Source of the DNA: JBBIJO01 sp037445895
GTDB lineage: Bacteria > Bacteroidota > Ignavibacteria > Kapaibacteriales > UBA2268
Reading direction: 5' to 3'
Length of the DNA: 64,000 bases
Assembly (NCBI GenBank): GCA_037445895.1
Contig: JBBIJO010000006.1
Coordinates: 60,346 to 124,345 of the forward strand
In this document: positions 26,735 to 34,408 of the stretch, in pieces
How the letters are laid out: each line of letters opens with the position of its first letter
Position numbering within the stretch: position 1 is the stretch's first letter
Notes under the pieces: model-generated
What the model was told of the DNA's origin: nothing
What the model saw: the letters and a program-made list of their open reading frames with translations, nothing else
Database searches by the model: none
Position numbers and translations under genes: made by a program

Positions 26735-27828
26735 AAAAATGGTTGTTATTTTTATTTGGTGTTATTGTAGCAACTGCTTTTCTCTTTTCAAAGATAGAAA
26801 AAAGAAACACTATGCCGAAGCCACTCATTGCATATTTAACCGATGGTAAATGGTATTTCATCGATGACCAAGGCAACTTAATGTTCAAACCGAAGGTATT
26901 GGAAGATGTTCTTGGTTATAGCGAAGGTTATTTTCGTGTGAATATTAAAATTGATGGTAGAGTTCGTTGGGCTATTATGGATTTAAAAGGCAAAGTAACG
27001 CCTGTGCCGTTTTGTAATTTTCTTTTTAATTTTTACAACGGGCGTGCATTAGCTTCGATTATTACAAAAAGAGACACAAACATCGAAAACGAAGAATATT
27101 TATTCGGATTTATTAATACAAAAGGAGAATTAGTTATTCCTTTTATATATAAGGATGCTACCGAATTTAGCGAAGGGCTTTCGTTTGTGATGAATGATTC
27201 GATACGTGGGTATATCGACACGACCAATCGTTTCGTATTCGCAATGAAGAACGCTGCTGGCAACCAATTTAAAGAGGGTTATGCCGATATTAATAATAAG
27301 GATTTTCAGATTGGGTATATTAACAAAAATGGTGAGATTGCAATCCCTTTGCAATTCGACGTTGCTTCTCCTTTTTCGGAAGGTTTGGCTTTTGCGGTTA
27401 AAGGAACGCAATTTGGTTTTATCAATAAAGAGGGCAACTTCGTTTTTTTTGTTGATGGTTACGTCGCGAAACAATTTTCCGACGGTTTAAGTTTTGTGGG
27501 GAAATTAGTAAGACAAAAACAATTAGTATGGCGTCTAATTAATAGCAAAGGGGACTATCTTTCGGACTACGTATTTGAAGATGTTCGAGAATTTTCGAAC
27601 GGATATGCTGCCGTAAAAAAGGATGGCCGATGGTTATTTATAAATCGAAATAACGAAGAAGTTTTTAAAAATGAATATTCTTACATCGATAGTTTTGTCG
27701 ATGGCAAAGCATGGGTTTCTTTGAAGAATGGCAAACAGGGTTTCATTGATACGAGCGGTGTTTTGGTAGTCGAAATCCCCCGAGCCGAAAAGTATTTCGA
27801 TTTGCGTCTTAATCGACAGGTTTATTAA
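26731..27828 (+). CDS. Membrane-anchored WG-repeat protein
   Basis: 365 residues from the ATG overlapping the ATPase stop (TCGTATGA). A hydrophobic anchor (about residues 4-20, LLFLFGVIVATAFLF) is followed by seven or so WG-type beta repeats of about 45 residues, each with the pattern 'G-x-I-x-I-P-x-x-Y/F ... F-S-E-G-L-x-x-V ... G-x-I-N/D'. Examples: GELVIPFIYKDATEFSEGLS and GEIAIPLQFDVASPFSEGLA. Such proteins are frequent in this phylum, with no settled role, likely as periplasmic scaffolds. Coupling to the MlaF-like gene suggests an envelope task. Confidence 0.8.
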   Translation: MKKWLLFLFGVIVATAFLFSKIEKRNTMPKPLIAYLTDGKWYFIDDQGNLMFKPKVLEDVLGYSEGYFRVNIKIDGRVRWAIMDLKGKVTPVPFCNFLFNFYNGRALASIITKRDTNIENEEYLFGFINTKGELVIPFIYKDATEFSEGLSFVMNDSIRGYIDTTNRFVFAMKNAAGNQFKEGYADINNKDFQIGYINKNGEIAIPLQFDVASPFSEGLAFAVKGTQFGFINKEGNFVFFVDGYVAKQFSDGLSFVGKLVRQKQLVWRLINSKGDYLSDYVFEDVREFSNGYAAVKKDGRWLFINRNNEEVFKNEYSYIDSFVDGKAWVSLKNGKQGFIDTSGVLVVEIPRAEKYFDLRLNRQVY

Positions 27829-27848
27829 AAATTCTTATTAAGGATACA

Positions 27849-29699
27849 ATGCCAACGGACGTTACAGAAAAAGTAATTGAAATGGTCGATATTGTCGATT
27901 TAATCTCCGAGGTTGTCGATTTACGGCGACGTGGAGCAAATTTCGTTGGTTTGTGTCCTTTCCATCAAGAAAAAACACCCTCTTTTACAATCTCGCCGGA
28001 AAAGAGAATTTTTAAATGTTTTGGTTGCGGAAAAGCTGGAAATGTTTTTTCCTTTATGATTGAATACTATGGTATGACTTTCGGAGAAGCTCTTCGGGAG
28101 CTTGCTCGTCGGGCTGGTATAAAACTCGGGGTGAAAGACGATAAGAATCTAAAACAAGAGATTACTCGAAAGGATGAGATACTTCGAGCGCTGGAGAGTG
28201 CAAGACTTTTTTACCAAAAAATTTTACATACTCAAAGTGGCGCTGTTGCATTGTCGTATTTGAAAAATCGTGGTTTCAATTCTAATACGATTGAGGAATT
28301 TGGTATTGGGTATGCACCGTTGGGATGGGATAATTTAGCCCGCGAGCTTATAAGCAAAGGAATTCCAAACGATATTTTGCTCGATGCCGGATTAGTGAAA
28401 CCGAAAGAAAACAAGCCAGGAGAGTTCTACGATACATTTCGCGAAAGAATAATTTTCCCTATTCATAACCATATTGGTAAAGTAGTTGGTTTCGGGGGAA
28501 GAATTTTAAAAGAACTCGACGACCAGCCGAAATATATAAATTCGCCACAAACACAAGTCTTCGACAAAAGTAAACTTTTATTCGGGCTCTTTTTGGGACG
28601 CAATGAAATTCGAAATAATAAATCGGTCATTCTTGTCGAAGGCTATGCCGATGTTGTTTCGTTGCATCAATTTGGATTTAAAAATGCTGTGGCGTCTTGT
28701 GGGACATCTTTAACAACAGAGCAATTGGAGCAAATTGCAAGATATGCCAATACCATCTATATTGCCTACGATTCGGACGAAGCGGGGCAAAAAGCAACAG
28801 AACGAGCAATCCGATTAGCTTTGCCTTTGGGATTCGAAGTTCTTATTGTTCGACTAATTAAGGGGGAGGACCCCGATAGCTTCGTCCAAAAAAATGGTGC
28901 CAAAGCATTCTACGCATTGCTCGATAATTCTGTTAGTTTTGTTCGATATTTTGCCGAAACTGCCAATGACAAAGGCTTGCTTTCGCGGCCTGCCCAAAAA
29001 TCATTAGTTATTCGCCATATTTTGAGTTTGATAAATTCAATCCCCGATAAACTCCAACACGACGATTTCGTTAAAGAATTAGCAGATATCCTTGGTTTTC
29101 CATATTCTAAAATTAACGCTATTTATAGCGAAAAAGTTAAACTTGCACAAGAACGAAAAACGGGGCCAATAGAAAGGAATGAAGAAAGTTTACAGAATTC
29201 AGGGAAGAACAATATCGTATCGGAGACAGCAAAGGAATTGCTTCCGGAAGAACGGAATCTTTTAGAGATATGTTTAACAGAAAAAGGAGCAATAGATTAT
29301 TTGGTCAAAATTTACCATTTTGATTCATCGCAAATGATGAGCAAAATTGGGAAAGATTTGCTCGAAATAATTATCCACCACAAACGCAAGGATATTATTA
29401 ATTCAATAATATTAGACGACAACATATCCGATGAGTTAAAAAAGATTTTTATGGATTTTTCTTTTTTCCGTATTGAACCGAGCCGAAATTGGGAACGCTT
29501 TGCACATAGTCCCGAAGAAAAAGATATTGGGAAAGTTGTGAAAGAAGTATATTCTCGCTTGAAAATCAAAAAGACAGAGCAACAAATGCACCAGTTGAAA
29601 AGTTTGATTAGCCAAAAGGTTGAAAATTCGAATGAATTATTAAAACAGTATCAAGAACTTGCTCGCGAGCGACAGAAATTAAAGAGTAGTATTAAATGA
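27849..29699 (+). CDS. dnaG: DNA primase
   Basis: Synthesises RNA primers at the replication fork; 616 residues. The CHC2 zinc ligands are C36, H39, C57 and C60 in CPFHQEKTPSF and CFGCGKAG. The Toprim core shows ILVEGYADVVSLHQFGF and IYIAYDSDEAGQKA followed by KGEDPDSFVQ. The C-terminal helicase-binding part is Lys/Gln-rich. It starts 20 bases after the WG gene and overlaps the YbbR gene by 4 bases. Confidence 0.97.
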   Translation: MPTDVTEKVIEMVDIVDLISEVVDLRRRGANFVGLCPFHQEKTPSFTISPEKRIFKCFGCGKAGNVFSFMIEYYGMTFGEALRELARRAGIKLGVKDDKNLKQEITRKDEILRALESARLFYQKILHTQSGAVALSYLKNRGFNSNTIEEFGIGYAPLGWDNLARELISKGIPNDILLDAGLVKPKENKPGEFYDTFRERIIFPIHNHIGKVVGFGGRILKELDDQPKYINSPQTQVFDKSKLLFGLFLGRNEIRNNKSVILVEGYADVVSLHQFGFKNAVASCGTSLTTEQLEQIARYANTIYIAYDSDEAGQKATERAIRLALPLGFEVLIVRLIKGEDPDSFVQKNGAKAFYALLDNSVSFVRYFAETANDKGLLSRPAQKSLVIRHILSLINSIPDKLQHDDFVKELADILGFPYSKINAIYSEKVKLAQERKTGPIERNEESLQNSGKNNIVSETAKELLPEERNLLEICLTEKGAIDYLVKIYHFDSSQMMSKIGKDLLEIIIHHKRKDIINSIILDDNISDELKKIFMDFSFFRIEPSRNWERFAHSPEEKDIGKVVKEVYSRLKIKKTEQQMHQLKSLISQKVENSNELLKQYQELARERQKLKSSIK

Positions 29700-30646
29700 G
29701 TAAAGCAACAAAAACTGCGCCGGAAATGCTCAAAGGGATTTTGTTCTCCTTTGTCATTAGTATTTCATTATGGATTTTTACGACTTTAAATGCAGAGTAT
29801 ACAACATATATTAAAGTTCCTTTGTTTGTTAAGCCTCCCGAAAGACTTTCCCTTGCTGGGAATATCCCCGAAAAGATTGATGTGCAGATTACAGCGACTG
29901 GTTGGCAAATATTAAATCTAAGTTTTTTCCCAAAAACTTCTGTATGTATAGTACATTTTACTAGAACTGACCTCCAAGGTAATAAACTTATTTTAACCAA
30001 AAATGAGCTTCTAAAAGGGTTGAGCCTTAGTGTCAGTGCAAAAGCACAGGATGTGATGCCCTCTATATTAACCTTCGAGGTTGGACAAATAGCCGAAAAA
30101 GTCGTTCCCGTTGTCCCAAGAGTCGAGATAACTACTCGCGACAATTTCGTGCTTGTCGGGAAACCAATTGTCAAACCAGATTTGGTCGTTGTTCGAGGTA
30201 AAAAGGAAATACTCAATGAAATCAATTCTTGGCAAACTAAGTTGTTGATATTGGAAGATGTTTACCGTTCTTTGGATATTGAAGTTCCTTTGCTCGATAC
30301 TTTGCGTTCATTAGTTTCGGTAAATTTCGACAAAGTTCGTTTGTTAGCCAATGTGGATTTAACCTGCGAGAAAGGGCTTCTCGACGTTCCAGTAAAAATT
30401 GAAGGAGGGGAGCTTCCCGAAGAGCATAATATCGAACCACGATTCCTTAAAGTTTATGTTCGTTCCGGTGTAAACAATCTTGTTGCGAGTGACTTATCGT
30501 CAATAGTAGCAGTTCTTCCTTACGCGGAAATCATAAAGGACACAATTGGGATTCTTTTACCAAAGATTAATTTACCCGATGGCATCACTTTGTTATATAC
30601 CGAGCCTGCCTATGTTTACCATTCGAGAAGGTTAAAAGTTAGATAA
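29696..30646 (+). CDS. YbbR-domain membrane protein
   Basis: 316 residues with one N-terminal membrane segment (about 12-32, GILFSFVISISLWIFTTLNA) and an extracytoplasmic part of three YbbR-type beta domains (EYTTYIKVPLFV; VGKPIVKPDLVVVRGKKEIL; LLDVPVKIEGGELPEEHNI). YbbR proteins such as CdaR regulate the diadenylate cyclase CdaA, usually from the adjacent gene. No cyclase is adjacent here; the gene is coupled to dnaG by a 4-base overlap, so its partner is unknown. It converges on trkH, with two bases between the stops. Confidence 0.82.
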   Translation: MSKATKTAPEMLKGILFSFVISISLWIFTTLNAEYTTYIKVPLFVKPPERLSLAGNIPEKIDVQITATGWQILNLSFFPKTSVCIVHFTRTDLQGNKLILTKNELLKGLSLSVSAKAQDVMPSILTFEVGQIAEKVVPVVPRVEITTRDNFVLVGKPIVKPDLVVVRGKKEILNEINSWQTKLLILEDVYRSLDIEVPLLDTLRSLVSVNFDKVRLLANVDLTCEKGLLDVPVKIEGGELPEEHNIEPRFLKVYVRSGVNNLVASDLSSIVAVLPYAEIIKDTIGILLPKINLPDGITLLYTEPAYVYHSRRLKVR

Positions 30647-30648
30647 AC

Positions 30649-32430
30649 TTAACCGACATTTACTATTGATGTTGGAAGGGTATAGTGCGGCTCTTTTATT
30701 GGTTTGAAAAAAGCCATAAGAAAAGTTAAAACCCCAATCCTTCCAATAAACATTGTAAGAAGTAAGGTAACTTTTGCTCCATCGCCTATATTGAAAGTAA
30801 TGTTACGCGAGAGTCCAACAGTTCCCAAAGCCGAAGTTGCTTCGAAAAGAAGGTTTAGTGGGTTCTTGTCGGGTTCTAATAGGATTAAAATCGAACTTGA
30901 AATGCATAGAACGCCAACAGATACGAAAATAATGGTTAATGCTCGTTTAATTGTTTCATCGGCAATTTGACGATTGAATAGTTCCACCCTTTCTTTGCCG
31001 CGTATGTAATTCCAAAGGAAAATTATTGCAACAGCAAATGTGGTTGTTTTTATTCCGCCCCCTGTTCCGCCGGGAGAGGCACCAATCCACATTAATAAAA
31101 TTAAAGTCAATGCACTAAATGTAGTTAAATTGACAATATCTATAGTGTTGAAACCGCAAGTCCTTGCAGAAACAGAATGAAAATATGCATTGAAAACACG
31201 CTCGAAGAAATTTGAACCAATTGTATTCGAACCAAGCTCTCCCAAAAATATGAAAACCGTTCCGTAAGCTATTAGGATTATACTTGTTGAAAGAGCGAGT
31301 TTACTCGAAACGGAAAGTTGATACCTAATTTTCCTTGCTTCTCGCCCAAAAAGTTTTAACGAACTAAATTCGACCAACACAAAAAAGCCAATTCCACCAA
31401 CGATAATCAAAATTGTAACAATAAATTTGAACCAAAAGTTGTTGGCAACGATAGGAGCCATTAGATTTTCGCTGAAAATGGAAAAGCCAGCATTACAAAA
31501 AGCAGAAATCGAATGGAAAGCGGAAATATAAAAAGCTTTGGGGTCGAACGCCGGTGTTGAACCTTTGAGTGAAATGTAAAGCAGGACTATTCCAATGGTT
31601 TCGATAATAAAAGTATAAAGAATAATTCTTTTAAGAAGCGAACCTACAGCCGAGATATTGTCTTGGCTTAGAAATTCTTTCATCATTATTCTCATACGAA
31701 GGCTAAGTCCACCAGCAAACAGTGTTGCAAAGAAGCTTGTGAGCGTCATCACGCCCAACCCACCTATCTGAATTAAGAGCAGAATAATGATTTGTCCTAA
31801 AAACGTAAAATCTTTGGCTGTATCGACGACGATTAATCCAGTTACACACACAGCGCTTGTTGAAGTAAATAAAGAATCAATATACCGTATTGGTTTATCG
31901 ATTGGTGTAGCTTTAGGCAACATTAGCAGCAAAGACCCAATGATGATAATGGTTGCAAAGCTAATCGCAAAAATTGCGCCTGGATGGAGCCGTATACTTG
32001 CAATAGCATCGCTATGACGGATAATTTTGAAGGTCGTAGCAGTAAGAATAAGCATTTGCGAAATGATGATATAAGCAAGGGTGAATTCTTCGATTTCAAG
32101 GAAAGGGAAATAATGTTGGAGCGTCGTCTGTATTGTTGATGAAAAAATTAATTCAATAGACAAAAGCAATGTTAAAGTTAATTCTAACCATCGCTCAATT
32201 AGATAACGTCCATAATTTGCTGCAATTAAAAACCTAAGCAATTCTTCGAAAATAAATATGTAAATAACATAGCGGATAATAAATTGGACAAGTAAAGACT
32301 CCAATTGTGTTAGGCGAAATCCTATTAAGAGAAGGAAAGTGGATAGCGAGACTATGCCAATAAATAATAATAGAATGTCTAAGAAAATTTTTAATTTTGA
32401 TTTTACATTGGTTAACGTTGATAATTTCAT
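30649..32430 (-). CDS. TrkH/KtrB-type potassium transporter subunit
   Basis: Membrane subunit of a Trk/Ktr K+ (or Na+-coupled K+) uptake system, 593 residues from the ATG at 32430; an upstream TTG-type start adds residues that match nothing. About residues 180-593 carry the four pore loops; the first filter reads TSTSAVCVTGL and the segment LIQIGGLGVMTLTSFF follows, and later ARTCGFNTID and GGTGGGIKTTT. The N-terminal about 170 residues are four extra membrane segments, as in several Bacteroidota homologues. No TrkA/KtrA gene is adjacent; the RCK-containing channel at 22 kb is a separate protein. Confidence 0.9.
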   Translation of the reverse strand: MKLSTLTNVKSKLKIFLDILLLFIGIVSLSTFLLLIGFRLTQLESLLVQFIIRYVIYIFIFEELLRFLIAANYGRYLIERWLELTLTLLLSIELIFSSTIQTTLQHYFPFLEIEEFTLAYIIISQMLILTATTFKIIRHSDAIASIRLHPGAIFAISFATIIIIGSLLLMLPKATPIDKPIRYIDSLFTSTSAVCVTGLIVVDTAKDFTFLGQIIILLLIQIGGLGVMTLTSFFATLFAGGLSLRMRIMMKEFLSQDNISAVGSLLKRIILYTFIIETIGIVLLYISLKGSTPAFDPKAFYISAFHSISAFCNAGFSIFSENLMAPIVANNFWFKFIVTILIIVGGIGFFVLVEFSSLKLFGREARKIRYQLSVSSKLALSTSIILIAYGTVFIFLGELGSNTIGSNFFERVFNAYFHSVSARTCGFNTIDIVNLTTFSALTLILLMWIGASPGGTGGGIKTTTFAVAIIFLWNYIRGKERVELFNRQIADETIKRALTIIFVSVGVLCISSSILILLEPDKNPLNLLFEATSALGTVGLSRNITFNIGDGAKVTLLLTMFIGRIGVLTFLMAFFKPIKEPHYTLPTSIVNVG

Positions 32431-32492
32431 TTTTGTAAAGAATAAACAATTAAAATTAATAAAAAATACAAATTTAATACGGAGTGAATACA

Positions 32493-33098
32493 ATGAACGA
32501 CGAGAATTTTCTTTTCGATATAGAAGCAAGAATAAATCGCAGTATTGAGGTAAAGAAGAAAGTAATTCATTTTGCCAAAGAAGAGATTCTTCGAACTGGA
32601 ATTAAAATTTCCGAGTGCTTGGCGCGCGGAGGAAAAGTCCTTCTGTGTGGTAATGGAGGTAGTGCAGCCGATTCACAACATATTGCGGCTGAGTTGGTTA
32701 TTCGCTACCGTAGTTCTATCAATCGTAAATCGTTACCGGCAATTGCTTTAACCGTTGATCCTTCTATTATGACTGCAGGAGGGAACGATATTGGATTTGA
32801 AAATGTATTCGCTCGTCAGGTCGAAGCTTATGGGAATCCCGAAGATGTGTTGATTGGGATTTCAACCAGTGGAAATTCCCGAAACGTTTTAAATGCAATA
32901 CAACAAGCAAGGGAAAAGGGAATGGTTACAATTGGCTTATTAGGGGGTGATGGAGGAATAATTGCAGAACATTGCGATTTAAAAGTAATTATACCCAGCA
33001 ACGAAACTGCTTTGATACAGGAAAGTCATATTATGGTCGGGCATATATGGTGCGAAATAATCGAAGAGTATTTGTTCCCGGAGTTCTTTAAACGTTAA
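32493..33098 (+). CDS. gmhA: Phosphoheptose isomerase
   Basis: Converts sedoheptulose 7-phosphate to D-glycero-D-manno-heptose 7-phosphate, the first step of ADP-heptose synthesis for LPS core. 201 residues. The SIS domain has LLCGNGGSAADSQHIAAEL with the conserved Ser and His, GISTSGNSRNVL for phosphate binding, and the closing IQESHIMVGHIWCEIIEE with the catalytic Glu/His region. GGAG at 32481-32484 selects the ATG at 32493 over the GTG at 32484. Divergent from trkH. The rest of the heptose pathway (hldE, gmhB) is not in the window. Confidence 0.94.
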   Translation: MNDENFLFDIEARINRSIEVKKKVIHFAKEEILRTGIKISECLARGGKVLLCGNGGSAADSQHIAAELVIRYRSSINRKSLPAIALTVDPSIMTAGGNDIGFENVFARQVEAYGNPEDVLIGISTSGNSRNVLNAIQQAREKGMVTIGLLGGDGGIIAEHCDLKVIIPSNETALIQESHIMVGHIWCEIIEEYLFPEFFKR

Positions 33099-33103
33099 TT
33101 GTA

Positions 33104-34408
33104 ATGCAAAAAATAACCTCTCGGATTCGAATTGGATGGTATTTGTATGATTGGGCAAACTCTGCCTTTGTTACAACTGTCGTAACTACTTTTCTTGGTC
33201 CTTACCTTACAGCCATAGCAAAAAATGCCGCCGATAGCAAAGGATTCTTCTCCGTGTTCGGTATACCTATATATTCAGGATCCCTGTTTACCTATTTGGT
33301 TTCTATTTCGGTAATTTTGCAAGCAATATTTCTCCCGTTTCTTGGTTCTTTTGCCGATTTGTATAGATTGAAACGCCGATTTCTTTATCTATTTGCTTTT
33401 GTTGGTTCGTTTGCTACAATACTTTTGTTTTGGCTTGCGTCCGACACAATTTTAATAGGTTCATTATTGTTTGTTGTTGCAAACCTTTCTTTTGGTGCAA
33501 GCGTTGTGATGTATAATGCACTTTTAAACGATATTGCAGCCGAAAATGAAAGGGACAAAATTTCTTCGATTGGCTGGGCTATTGGATATTTAGGAGGTGG
33601 ACTGCTTTTAGGGTTGAATCTACTTATCCTATTGTTCAAAGATAGATTTGGAATCGACGAAGCCACCGCTGTTAGAATTTCGTTTGCAATGGCAGGAATT
33701 TGGTGGGCATTGTTTTCCTATATTTCAATGATTAACTTTAAAGTGCCAACTAAATTGATTGCTTCAAACAAAGGAACATATTCATTTTATGGTGTTATTC
33801 AAAAACTGGGAACAACATTCAAGGGATTAAGCAAGAATCGTGTAGCTTTGATATTCTTAATTGCATATTTATTTTATAACGATGGAATACAAACTGTAAT
33901 TGTGGTTTCTGCCCAGTTCGGCAAACATGAACTTGGAATTGAAATGCAACTTATTCTTCAAGTCATTCTTCTAGTTCAATTCCTTGCATTTGCTGGTGCG
34001 TTGTTGTTTGGGAAAGTTGCTCAACTCGTTTCTAATAGATGGGCAATTGTTGTAAGTCTTGGCGTATGGTGTGTGATAGTTTTCTATGCATATTTATTTT
34101 TAGATAGTGTAAATGGATTTATCTTTCTTTCAATCTTGATTGCCATTGTCCTCGGAGGGACACAAGCTTTGAGCCGTTCGCTTTTTTCCTTGCTAATTCC
34201 ACGCGATAACGAAGCTGAGTATTTCAGCCTTTATGAAATCAGTGAAAAAGGAACAAGTTGGATTGGTCCAGCTCTTTTCGGTTTGGTTCTTCAATTTACC
34301 CAATCTTATAGATTTGGCATTTTATCCTTAATTTTGTTTTTTGTTGTTGGTTTAATTTTAGTGTCTTCTTTGAACTTTAAACGCGCGAAAAAGAAGGAAG
34401 TATTATGA
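33104..34408 (+). CDS. MFS transporter, UMF1/Atg22 family
   Basis: Twelve-segment major facilitator protein of the UMF1 type, 434 residues. The start GWYLYDWANSAFVTTVV is the family signature, and GWAIGYLGGGLLLGLNLLI marks the middle. Substrates of bacterial members are not established. It lies 5 bases after gmhA and overlaps the GH2-like gene by 4 bases (ATGA). The latter overlap suggests the exporter and the sugar-hydrolase-like protein share regulation. Confidence 0.85.
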   Translation: MQKITSRIRIGWYLYDWANSAFVTTVVTTFLGPYLTAIAKNAADSKGFFSVFGIPIYSGSLFTYLVSISVILQAIFLPFLGSFADLYRLKRRFLYLFAFVGSFATILLFWLASDTILIGSLLFVVANLSFGASVVMYNALLNDIAAENERDKISSIGWAIGYLGGGLLLGLNLLILLFKDRFGIDEATAVRISFAMAGIWWALFSYISMINFKVPTKLIASNKGTYSFYGVIQKLGTTFKGLSKNRVALIFLIAYLFYNDGIQTVIVVSAQFGKHELGIEMQLILQVILLVQFLAFAGALLFGKVAQLVSNRWAIVVSLGVWCVIVFYAYLFLDSVNGFIFLSILIAIVLGGTQALSRSLFSLLIPRDNEAEYFSLYEISEKGTSWIGPALFGLVLQFTQSYRFGILSLILFFVVGLILVSSLNFKRAKKKEVL

